From: Spirodela intermedia
Lineage: Eukaryota > Streptophyta > Magnoliopsida > Alismatales > Araceae
Assembly: GCA_902729315.2 (NCBI GenBank)
Contig: LR746268.1
Coordinates: 8,477,501-8,541,500 of the forward strand
Length of the DNA stretch: 64,000 nucleotides
Direction of reading: 5' to 3'
The notes under the pieces are model-generated. The model was not told the origin of the DNA and ran no database searches. It was given only the letters and a program-made list of their open reading frames with translations. How positions within the stretch are numbered: the stretch's first letter is position 1; each line of letters opens with the position of its first letter. Made by a program: the position numbers and the translations under genes. This document shows positions 1 through 12,838 of this stretch, one piece after another.

Positions 1-368
1 TCTATTCAGCATCCATTTCATCATCCCTACTGGATCATAAATTACATTCAATTAATCGTGCTAGCAGGATTCTTTTTAAATTCGACATCTATATTGGTAT
101 AAAAATTAATATGTAATCATCACTTAAGCATTAAGGTCAAAGCCATGTGATACTTTTGTTCAAAACTTTAAAAAATGATGACGTGAATGCTGCTTTGAAA
201 ATCTAAAATTCTTATGAACTATCCCAGTTTCATGGAAAAGAATGATAGAAGAACGCCTAGAAAAAGAAGGCTAAGTTTTAGCTAAAAAGCGAAAAAATGA
301 CTGTAAGAAAAAATTAATGAACTAAATACTAAATCTTTGCACAAGAGCATTCAGCACAAGGAATTTAC

Positions 369-3300
369 CTTATCATGTACATGATTGAAGAACTCAAATA
401 ATATGAACGACAAAAATGCTGAGCAGCTTTTGCTCCCTCCTGAAAAAAAATATATTTTAGAGTTAACAGGGAAATAATTGTACAATCCCAAAACTGAGAA
501 AGAGATCCGTTTCAGCAAGTAATCAACGATTGCCAACAGAATATGCAATAAAAACCATCAATAATGACAACTTAATAACCTCATGCAAAATCTTTGACCA
601 CTTGCTGTATGCAAGGGCCATTAATAGGTGGTCAGAATGCCTCGCTCCCTCATTTGTATCAGGTAATCCATCAACCTTACTACCCAACAACATTAACTTT
701 GCTCTTTCACTGGTTTCTTTCTGCAGTAGAAAAAAAATCATTTATTTTAGCGGCCACTGAGACAGGCTAAACCATTAGATAAAAGGACTGATTAATTGTC
801 ACCTCATCCTTTGGAGTCACAAACGGTGACTTGTGGCTTAAAAATGCTGCAACTGAAAGAATTGGTGATAAACAACTAAATAGCGCACCATACAGCATCA
901 TCTATAAAGAAAAAGGAGAAAATAAAGAACCGTCAAAGAATATCATAACAAATCAAGACTAAGAATAAATAAAATGATAAACGTTTATAAACATTCAAAT
1001 GTCTTGGAATTTAACGTTTTGGCTGTATAGGTAAATCAATAACTTGGAGATGTACACAAAAGTGACTGGTTTTGATATGTGTGCATTGGGATATGTTATT
1101 CCAATCCAACTATGGCACTACTATTCAAAATGGTATAAAAGTTTAGAAGATCAGTTACATGCCGCAATATTTTTTAAATTGAGAGAAGTGGTACAATGGT
1201 AGAAAAAATGCAATGAACGATGCAGAAGTGAGCATTGATGAACATAGATGAGATTCCAGGCTTTGCAGTTCCGTAGCATAATGTTCTGGTTCACATAATA
1301 TGGTCTATCGATAAATAATGGGCGATCAGTACGAGCAAATGTGCACCTTGAACGTTATACTGAAAGCGTATATCTTCATAGGACTGACCCACTACAATCT
1401 TTGACAATGTCTTCTTACTGTTAAGCAGTAGAAAGATGTCTTCTTGCCTAACTTACCAGCAGAATAAAGATGAAACAATCTCTTAATTCTTAGCAGCAAG
1501 TGGACGACAGACATGTGAACCTCTTATACTTATTTTGTTCAAAGGATTGCAAGAACAAATTCAACAAATGGATGAGACTACGACCCAAGAAACAAAATAT
1601 TAGGAAATATTTAATTTTCGCGGTACCGAGTGATAGATTTAGATAACACTTTTCTTGCCACCTTCTTAATGAAATCAACGGAGGAAACAAGAGTCAAAAC
1701 CTTTCCAATCAGGACATCGACAGGAAGCTTTGCAAGATGATAGCCAAGAGGTGTCATCTTCTCATCACCATCAATGGCTCCGACCTGCATCATGAAAATA
1801 AAGAAAAAATGCAAAGTTTTGATCATCCAATGACATTAAACAAAATGAGAGTTATCTATGGAGGTTGAAAAAAAAGTTTGCTTATGTGGTGACATCAATA
1901 TGTGAATAGTAGTACAAGAATGTACTCCTATCAACTCTCAATTAAATAAAGAAAAATCTTCTATAAAAGAGCAAAAACATGTACCAGGATATTTCATAGA
2001 CTCTAAATATCTAGAGAAATGCCTTAAATATTTTAAGAAATTAATTAAACTATTACTACCTCACACAATGTACCAATTGCAGATGAAATTGCCTCTTCAC
2101 GAGGTGGTTCTATTGCCTGGAAAAAATATGTAGACGTTTGAAAGTGTTAATTTTCAGTACATGCAATTTCTGTTGAAAATAAGCCAGTAGCCCAAATCAT
2201 TAGTACAGAACATATTTACAGATCATTAGTTAAAGAAATTACTTCAGCTACCTTAGCGCAAGGTTTTTCTTCTTACCTTCAACAAAAAAGATCTTATATC
2301 ACCCAAAGCAAGTGATTTTATTTGCAGAGATACTTCAGTTAATGGTACTCGTAGAATCTCAGGTACCTTCACAAAAAATGATAAAAGCTAAGAAAATGAA
2401 AATGCGTTGCATGCATTAATGTCCAATAATAGAAAATGCTTTATCAGCATATGGCCATAGAATACTACATACATTCAACAATTGACGAAGCAACTAGACC
2501 ATCAGAGGATACAATGAAATAATATTATATAACTTGGACTTGTTTCTCTCTTGTGATAACGTCACTGGCCATCTAAATGTTTGGGAAACATGTTTTTTCC
2601 TTTGTGGTATTCCGCTTTTAGTACAATCTTGTCATAGGAGCACAGAAAATCAACAACACACATAGGACAAGTGGGGGAATTGCCAACTGGAGACCTATCC
2701 ATAGTCTTCCAAAACAGATGACCCAAATCGTTGGTTCATTGGAAAGACTAGATAGGTTAAAACGGAAACAAAAAGATAACATGACAATGTTAAAGTGTAT
2801 GCCTAACTGTTTTTTTCATTAAAAAGGCCGTTGACAAAATTACAAGGCAATCCTTATAAAATCCCCTTCCCCAGACTCAAAGCCCTATTGACTCATTGAC
2901 AGACATAGTGCATGGCAACATTGAGTGGTGGCCCACAGTGATTCCCAGAAACTCACCCCATTTTCTCGTTATTTCTTCCACCTCTGTCCTGTCTTTTCAC
3001 TCTTTTTCTACCCCCACACTCCCCACTCTTCTTCAGCAAGCCACAAATGTGACATTTACAATAGTCCCAATTTCTGGCACATGGGAAAGGACGTACAAGT
3101 ATTGTTTACCGTTTAGGAGTCCGGTTCGTTACTAGACCGGTTCCTAACTGGTTGGCCGGTTCATTGTTGGACCAATTCATAATTGCCTTGCGGGGCTGAT
3201 ACTTGTATATGGCCAGGCCCGAGCCAAACTTGAACAAGTGTGAGAAGTCATAGCAGGTTCTAAATTTGTCTATTTAATTTCAAGAGGACTCGGATAGCCA

Positions 3301-6300
3301 CCCTTAAACTGCAACCCACATAACCAATTATAAACCAAATAGACTTACTTTCCATGGCATGTCCCCACCACCTACGATCCTGCATCTAGAAACAAAAAGA
3401 TGCCAAACAGCAATCGAGTTGGCTCAAATCAAAGGCAGATCTCTTAACTATATTGGAAATGAAATGAGTGCAACAAACTCTTTTTAACTCTTTTCAGGTT
3501 TGAACAAGCCGACAGTAAACTTAAAATTGACCCTAGTCCAGAAGTTGCCAACCAGTTCCCAACCGGAGGCAGCCAAAAGAGAAGTCTAAAACATAAGAGT
3601 TCTTGCCTTTGACAGGTCCATACGATCAAATAAACCGCCCAGAAAGGAAAAAAGGAATGCTGATGGACATCCTCGACAGAGAAAAGTGGACACAAGCTCT
3701 ACTGTTCTGACTGAGAAAGAACTTCTAAGACTCAAACTTCCTATATTAAGTCAGTGAGGCAGGACTTTAACAGAAAAGTTCAAGCAGCATAGGAATTACA
3801 AATGTGGATTGACATCACATAGAAAAGTTCAAAGTTAAACAGTCAACCATTCTATTGATATTCATGAAAAACTGCTGAGATGAGTGTATTCGATCATCAT
3901 TAATTAGTCATTAATGGGATTTAAAAAGTTAACTAAGGCCATAAGACTAGCATATCTTATAATTACACTAATATATCTGAGCCAAGCAATCGGCATTGGA
4001 TGTCATACATTAAAGGCTCATGTTATCATTACAGGCTCTTAGAAATATTGTAAACATGTTGTCGGAATTAGTCGTTTTTTTAATTCTTTTACTGTAATAT
4101 TTTCTTTATTACTTAAGTGTCGAACCGGACCGGACTGGTCCGGTTCACCCCCTCTACGATAGGTCTGATATAAATACCAGACCTGAACGATTAATGAAGC
4201 TAAGCACCTCTTATTTTCCACCTTCCTGGCCGGGATAAGGATTTTGGGGATTTCTTCGCCTGTAACACAGAACTCAGCGCATGTATATAGAAAGAGCGAG
4301 ATAGAGAGAGAGATGCTTGAAGAGAAATCTTTATCTTGTGAGCCTTCATAAGAGAGATAGAGAGCACTCCTAGGGTTATGGGGGGCATAGTAAGTCCAAC
4401 CCAATGAAACATAACGGAAAATAAGAAAGAGCAGTCATGCAAATGTTGGAATGCAAATTGAAAAACACCAATATTGAAAAAAGAAATGAGAATAAACATT
4501 AAAAAGATGTATATGATGCTTCCCAGGGACCTGAAATGATTGCATAAGTTGTTCAAATCTGTAACGTGTATACAGGCAAAAGCAATTTCCAGGTTTCACG
4601 CGCCCAGCTCTTCCTCGTCGTTGTTTTGCATTTGCTTGAGATATCCAATCTTCTATGATGCTTGTCATTCTCTGGAATTTGAGAAGATTTGACCACCATG
4701 TGGCATTAACAATAACAATAATGTCAGAAGTAGACAGGACGGAAAACATAGATTAAAACATAAGATACATTTGAAGCTTTTCAAAAGCCAGAAACAAGGT
4801 GGATACTTAAGAGGTCCCAAAGGTTTGAAAGTATATCCACAGCAAAGAAGAATAAGTGCCTACAATATATGCAAGAATCACCGCAAGAGTAAAAATAATT
4901 AGCCACGTGAAGTTACATGACACCAAGCTGTAGTAATGCAGTATGACAACAGAAAACTCATTTAATAATTTGATGAGGACATGAAGGTCTGCTGACATTG
5001 TCTGTAACTTCTGATCCTTGTGATATATCAGAAATCCTATAGGCAGGATTCTGTCTCTTAAACTTCATATGAAGCAAGATAAGAACGGTGAAAATCCAAT
5101 ATTTGAATAGCATTGGGACTTTTAAGGAAGCTTGCATGTGAATGGGGTGAAGGTCTATGGTGCAGAATTAAATGTTATAAACCTCAAACACAAATAAATG
5201 GACTAGATACTGGAAATAATGCCCATCTTTTGAGACTGAATTAAACAAAATAAAAGACAAGTAATCTAGAGGATGACATTGATACTTCATCAGCTAGCAA
5301 AGCAACAAATATCAATGAACCAGGTTAGAAGACCATTCAACACCATTCACAATAACAATAGCCAGCTCTCGTGTATAATACAAACTCCTCTCTAAATTAC
5401 AGAAGGAAGATGTGTGTATTGCCAAATCATAAAACTCCTGCTTTGCTAAAAAGTCATGATGAAAAGGTAGCAGCTCTAAGACAAGTTCTTTGGAATATTT
5501 CGAGTTCTCAACAAAATCACATTGATGTCTGATACCCAAGAATCAACTCCTTGAAGTTCACCTCCTAACACTGGAAAATATGTCATCACTTCAGTCTCAG
5601 TGGGACTTTTTTGATGTCAAATATGATTATAAAGAAATAATGACCAAAGGGGAAATAAAGTAACGAAAACTAACAAACCAGAGGACACATAATTTAAAAA
5701 ATGAAATTTATTGAAAGCATCGAAGAAAGCTACATTAAAATGCACACCTTTTGAGGATTATAACGGTTTTCCTTGTGCTTCCCTGAGTCGATCACATAAA
5801 TTATGTCATCAATCGTGATGCTGGTCTCTGCAATGTCTGTAGCAACAATAACCTATAGTACAGCAAACAAAGAATTTATCTATGTTTTTAAATGGTTGAA
5901 TTGTCAGATATTTTGACAACTATCATCATTCTAGCCCAACTTCTCAGCACAAGAACTGCATCAGCGTCCAGGTTCAACTTCAACATGTAAGTGCCCAAAG
6001 ATGGATGTAATTCCCAAAACAAACAGATACGGAAAAATTCCAATCATCACAACCTTTAAAGGTGACCATCTTCTATTCTATGTTTCTCAATCCTTCTCAC
6101 TGTTTTCAGGATAACATAAGTGAATTAGCCAAAAATGGGAGAGAAGAAATCTCAACGTATATAAACAAATACAAAACATTAAAGCACTTCAACACAAATG
6201 GTTTTTATAAGCTGTATTTCATTTTAACACAAGTGAAAAAATTGGAGGATAAGAACCCAACTTATATTTTTTATATAATTTGGATGTGAATTGAGAGACA

Positions 6301-9300
6301 TATATGAGAACACAATTTGTGTCCTTTTAAAAAGGTCGGCAAAAAGAACATACCATATTGAGAGATGCATACAAAAAAAGGATGCATAATTTTCACAAGT
6401 ATAAATCTGCTGTAAACCTGACGACATTAATAATATTTTAAAGAATACAATATGCAAACTTGACAATCATGAATGAGGGCAAAAAAAATCCGAAATTTAT
6501 CATGCTACTTCTACACACAGATAATAGATTTAGCTGGCAGAGAATGAACCAAGGCCAACAGTCTTTAAGGAAATGGAATGTGAAAAACCAAGGACAGATC
6601 ATACTGCCTTGGTTATAGCTCAGATCACCCTGCCTCCAACTTCCAGAAGTCTATGCATAGGACTCTTTTAAAAAAGTTTACTTCCTTTACAACCTTTTTG
6701 TTGAATTTCCTCTAGTTCTTTTGTTTCTTGAAGAAATGACTTCAAGATTCACTTCCATCGAGACAGGGATCTGTTATTTATAACAGATCCATGGGACAAG
6801 GTTCTGGACACAGCCTTACATCTTGAGACATAGAGGTGATGTTCACATGCTTCTTTAAGCGAAGTATATGATACACCTCACCACAACTGCTAACACAGTA
6901 TCTACACTGTATTTCAATACTCCCCTTCAAGCTGGTGAGTGGATATCATTCATTCCCAGCTTGGAGAGCACTTGTTGTAGTTGAGTCCCAGAGACACCTT
7001 TTGTTAGTAAATCAGTCAGTTGATGTTGAGTGGAGATCTAGGGAATAAAGATTTCTTTAGGCTCCAAGTTTTCCTCCATAAAGTGACAGTTTATCTCAAC
7101 ATACTTTGTGTAATCATGTTGAATATAACTGTGCACAAGATTAATTATAGATTTATTGTCACAATAGAGCTTCATACGACCTGAAATGGAAATCTTTAGG
7201 TCACTGAGTAAAATCTTTACCCAAAGTAGTTCACATATTCCATGCGCAAGTGCCCTGAATTCTGCTTCTGTACTTGAGCGAGCAACAACATTCTGTTTCT
7301 TGCTGTGGCAAAGTAACCAAATTTCTTCCTAGAAACATTATAAGGCCTGAAGTTGGCCGACGATCTAAAAGAGAATCAGTATAATTAGCATCAGTATACA
7401 TCCCAATTGTTAAGTTACCACCACGTTTGAAGAGAATGCCATTTCCAAGAGTTCTCTTTAGGTAGTGTAACACCTGATATGTAACATGAAGATGTGATTC
7501 AGTTGGCTGATGCATGAATTGACTTAAGAGACTAACTGGATAAGAGATGTTAGATCTAGTGTGTTTGAGATAAATCAATCATCCAATAAGACGTTGATAT
7601 ATTTCTCGATCAATAGACTCCTCCCTTTCACCAGCACTAAGTTTGTGATTACGATCAAGGGGGGTGCCAGCTGGTTTGCATGCAGACTTTCTAGTATCCT
7701 TTAGAAGATCTATCACATACTTTCGTTGAGAGATGAATATGCCCTTAGAAGAATGAGTCACCTCAATGCCTAAAAAATATTTAAGACAACCGAAAGTCTT
7801 GATATCAAATTCCTTGGCAAGATATTTGCTCAAATTTCCTAATTCAATGTCATTACTTCAAGTAATTATAATGTCGTCAACATAAACTATGTGTATAGTA
7901 ATTCCCGCTGATGAAGAATGTTTGAAAAATAATGTGTGATCAGCATTACTAGGACTATAACCAAATTTTCGCATGATAGTAGAAAATCTCCCAAACCATG
8001 CACGTGGAGACTATTTCAGTCCATACAACGACTTTTTTAGTCTGCAAACAATGTTATATAATAAATTTCCTCCATAACCAGATGGATATATATATATACT
8101 TCATTAGTAAGATCCCCATGAAGAAAGGCATTCTTCACATCATATTGATGGACATTCCAACTAAGAATAGCAGCTAATGGTCAAATATTTCTGACTGTGT
8201 TCATTTTTGCCACAGGATAAAGAGTTTCATGGTAGTCAATTCCATAAACTTGTGTATATCCTTTAGCTACGAGTCTGGCCTTGTGCATTTCAATTAATCC
8301 ATCAGCATTGAATTTTATAGAATAAACCCATCTACAGTCAACTGCCCGTTTATCCTTAGGGAGAGGTACATGCTCCCATGTATTATTTCTCTGAAGAACA
8401 TGCATCTCATCATCTATGGTTTGTTTTCCACTCTTTCTTAGAGAAAGCTTCTGAAATATTAACTAGAATGGTAATATTAAACAAGGTAGCAAAGAAGGTT
8501 ATGATGGAGAAAGTTTATGATAAGAAATAGAGTTCGCTAAAGGGTATAATGGGTGTTTTGTACAAGCTCGTGGAGGTTTCCTGAGGGTAATAGGAAGGTC
8601 ATTGGATTGAGGACTGGTAGTATTTTCTGTAAGGATAAATGTGCTTTCTTGATCATTGGTTAAGGCCAGTTCGAAGTCTTGGGCTAATCCAGAATTTGGA
8701 CGTACTCATGTCCTGGAATAAATCCGACTAAATCTAAGTTTTTCAGGAAGTCGATCAGGAAGAGATGGATTTTGGTCAAACACATAAATTTGTAGGATAA
8801 TTTGATCTGAAGGAGAAGAAACTCCATCTAGGAAAAAATCAAGAAAATGTGAAAATGACAAAGATGTGTCTTGAGAGTTTTTCTGGAAATAAAAAACAGA
8901 TTTATGAAAGGTAATATCTATAGTTGTAAAGAATTTTTGAGCTGGTGGATGATAACATCGATACCTTTTTTGAGTTGTTGAATATCCAACAAACATACAT
9001 TTGAGGGATCTTGGATCTAATTTACCTTTAGCTAGATTATGATTATGAATGAATGAGACACATCCAAATAGCTAACTTTTCCATAGGACTTTGAAAATCC
9101 AAGGTTCTAGTGAGAAGACGATTTATTAGATATGTTGCTGTTAAGAGAGCTTCACCCCAAATTTTTTTGGGTGCACTCGCCTGGAACAAAAGTGAGTGTG
9201 TAACCTCCAAGAGGTGTCGATTTTTTCTTTCTGCCAATCTGTTTTACTGAGTGTAAACACATGAAGACTCATGTATAATACCCTCAGCCTAAAGAAAGGA

Positions 9301-12300
9301 ATTTAGATCATTTCTAAAGTATTCCTTGGCATTATATGACCTGAATTTCTTTATAGGATTATCAAATTGGGTTTTGATCATTGCACAGAAACATTTCAAC
9401 ACAATTAAAACTTCTAATTTCTGCTTAAGAAGAAAACTCGTATGAAATGGGTACAATCATCCACGAAGGTAACAAACCATTTATTACCTAGTAGATTTAT
9501 AGTGAAACTTATGGTCCCCAAACATCACTATGGATGCAAGAGAAAGGAAAACACGAGTATATTTGGACAGTTCACATATGTCATACTTAAGTGTTTTTAC
9601 AGACACCTTTTGAAACAAGGAAGGACGAAAACTCTTTACAGTAGCAAAAGAAGGATGGCGTAATTTTTGATAAAAGAGTTGAATGTGACTCAGATCCTTG
9701 TGATGTTCTAGAAATGGATCTGCTTCCACAAGACATGTTTGGCTGTTGAAATACAGTGTAAATATTGTGTTAGCAGTTGTGGTGAGGTGTATCACATGCT
9801 TCACTTAAAGAAGCACGTGAACATCACCTCTATGTCTCAAGATAAGACTTTGTGCCTAGAACCTTCTCCCATTGTTCTATTATAAATAACATATCCCTAT
9901 CTCGATGGAAATTAATCTTGAAGTCATTTTTTCCCTTCCAGGAAAAGGTCTGTCGTTCTTCAAAAAACGAAGGAACTAGAGGAAATTCAACATGGTATCA
10001 GAGCTAATTTAGGTGTGATTGTTCCTTTCTTATTATCTCTTTTTGTATAAGAGATTTATGTTGGTTCTGTGAGCCTCTTCTTGAGGACTTGGAAGATCAA
10101 ACATCATTTCTTCAGCCCCTTCTCAAGGCGTTTCTTGATTTTCTTTTGAAGACGTACGAGAATTACATTTTTTCTGCTCAGTAAGCAGTTGTTCCTATTC
10201 TGATTTATTGTTTTTCTATGTCTGGAGGAGAGACCTCAGTAGGTGACGTCTCTACCACCATTATGGAAGTCAATCTTGTATCATCAAGATTGATGATTGA
10301 ACTCCCTGCCATACCTATGGAATTTAAGTTGACTGGATATAATCTCATCCAATGATCAGAATCTATTAAGGAGGTTCTTATTGGTAGAGGGATGCTACAT
10401 CATCTAGAGAAAATTCAACACTTTTAACTAGAGAAGGGAGTGATCCTAGTGCATATCAAGGATCAGAATTTCGGAAGAGACCACAATATAGAAGGGACCA
10501 ATCTGGATCAATAAACTTAGTCCACATTAGAAAAGCAATAGAATGAAATACGTATAATAACGAGCTAGACCAGTTAGCGAGTTTAACAATATTGCATTTG
10601 AAGTCTAAAACAGGGTGCATTAACCTGAACATCAAGGATAAAAGGCAAAAGACAAGTACATGGAACCTCAAGAGACTGAAATGAACGAGTGAAAGGCCCT
10701 TAAAAAGAAATATCAGACAGTTTACAGCATGATAATGCAAATACTTGAATATTTATCCTAAGTTCTGAATCTGAACTCAAGCAAAATTGCCAGGCATAAA
10801 CATATGGATATAGTGATAACTTCTGAATCATTTCCTTGGCATACGGATACAGTGATAAAATATACCAGAACTCAAACAGCAAACCATAGTAAGAAGTTGC
10901 ATGATCTGAGTGAGGGAATCACAGGTGGATCTAAATGCAACGAGTAAATTTTACAGAGGACAGTTACCTTCCGCTTATTGCAAGGTGGTGACAGAAACAC
11001 GTTTCGTTGTTCCAAGGATGAAAGGGATGAATGTAAAGGAAGAATCCAATCAGATGATGAACCTCTAAAATGGTAGGAACCAGTCAATTTCTCAATTAGC
11101 ATGTAAATTTCTGCAACACCCTGTAACAAACCATGGAAGGAAATGAACAGAAATCATAGAAATAAGTGCAAAAAACTGACAAGAGTTGTGTAGTTTCTCA
11201 CAGGAAGAAAAACGAGGATTGCACCAGGAGGACAATTATCATCGATGTAATATATTAAGTCTTCCAGGAGATCATAATCAGTTACATCTTCATTCAACCT
11301 TTTCTGCATGAGCATGATCTTTGTGAATATAACCATTATAACATGGAATAAGATTATTTTAAAAGCCAAGTATATCACCAGGGAAGCCCACCAGGTTCTT
11401 CTGAGTCTGTTCACTGTACTGATCATAGGAACTTGGATTGTAATAAGGATTTACATACTCATCAAGGAGCAATGATTCATCACCCCAAGAAGATAAAACA
11501 AGATTCTTCTTTCCTCTGCTGTTATCCACAAAACTCTGACCAAACTGGTCCAGAAAAAAGGGAAAACAGGAAGCAAAAAAGTCAATCATGAATGAAGAAT
11601 ATAGATCTACAAAGAATGAGTCAAAGCATTGAATGGAAAGATGAAAAAGTTGATGATCCAGTTTTTATAGGTAAATGATACCTGATGCAAACCAAACATG
11701 ATGAACAGTCAGAAAAAGTATCCATGTCTCGTCAATTCAGAGAGCAAATGCTACTTATATACGATTAACCTGACCCCCAAAAGGGAAAACTACCTAGGTT
11801 AGTGTAGGAGACACCACTTGTTCATTATAAAACACTCTCGCCTTGCCCAATCATTCAGCTCTTGCGCAATCAATAAAAAATAGCCTTTGTATCAAATGAG
11901 AATACAGTACTAGATGTTAGCCTCGACATGGAAAATCAATTCAAAATTTCAATTATAGTTTCAATAGATTGCAAAGAAATCGAGAAATAAGCATTATAGT
12001 CTGGGAAGACAAAAATTCCAGTATTAATGGCAAGATAGTCAAAAAATAATGGAAATCACACACTCTACACAATTACTGAGCTCTATGCTGCCACTGATGC
12101 AGGCGTATAGCTGCTGTAGCTCGATAAATAAAATCATAAAGAAAAGATAAAGTATTGACTCAAATCATTGTTGCATCCTAATTAAATAGTGGCCAATTCT
12201 TTTAGAAAATCGAAGGGCTTCAAAAGAAAAACCACCACATTACTATCATACACTCCAAAAAAAAAGTATTCTATTAACGTAACTCACAACATCCTAAAAT

Positions 12301-12804
12301 CAGCTAAGCCTCCAAAAGCACGGCTTCCAAAATTGGATGACCGCGAAATTGATTAGGTCCAGGGAAAAATGATTTATTCAGGTAAAACCAAAATAAAAGG
12401 GTAAATACTATAAATAAAAAAGGGAAACAAAGACAAAGGTTTATATTTTGACTTTTTCGAAAAACCCACGTGTTGAATCCCTTTTCCCCAACCCTGATGA
12501 CCTATCCTCCACATCAAAGTCATTAGCGGCAGAAAGGCTGTTTCTTTTCCTTCTATTTCTTTAATCTTCTTCTTTCTCTACCCGCTGCCAGCATGGGCAG
12601 CTATTCCTTCACCTGCCTTCTTGCCCCACCATGGTTGGAAGGCCCAATCACACCGAAATCAGGCAATCCAAGTGATATTGGCGGATTTTAAATTCATCAA
12701 ACTTTTTTCCAATATCAGGGGAACAGATTTGCCTTTCTACATTTCAATTGTGCATAAGAATTGAAAACGTTTTACATATCACCAGATATAATGTATTTTA
12801 GCGT

Positions 12805-12838
<34 letters not shown>

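Larger units (their letters stand above)
6699..10480. mobile_element. Decayed, rearranged Ty1/copia retrotransposon inside a helicase intron
   Basis: Lies wholly within the intron between helicase exons 11120-10968 and 5852-5748. The left part is a minus-strand pol remnant followed by a minus-strand 3' LTR. The right part is a plus-strand 5' LTR, primer-binding site and gag start. The two LTRs are clear relatives but point in opposite directions, so this is not a simple full-length copy. All coding parts carry stops or frame breaks, so it cannot be autonomous. No matching target-site duplication was seen. The right limit near 10480 is where gag similarity fades and is approximate. Confidence 0.85.

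Noticed and set aside
9993-10004. Possible tRNA-related sequence
   Set aside because: Only the 12-base primer-binding site; no tRNA gene around it.
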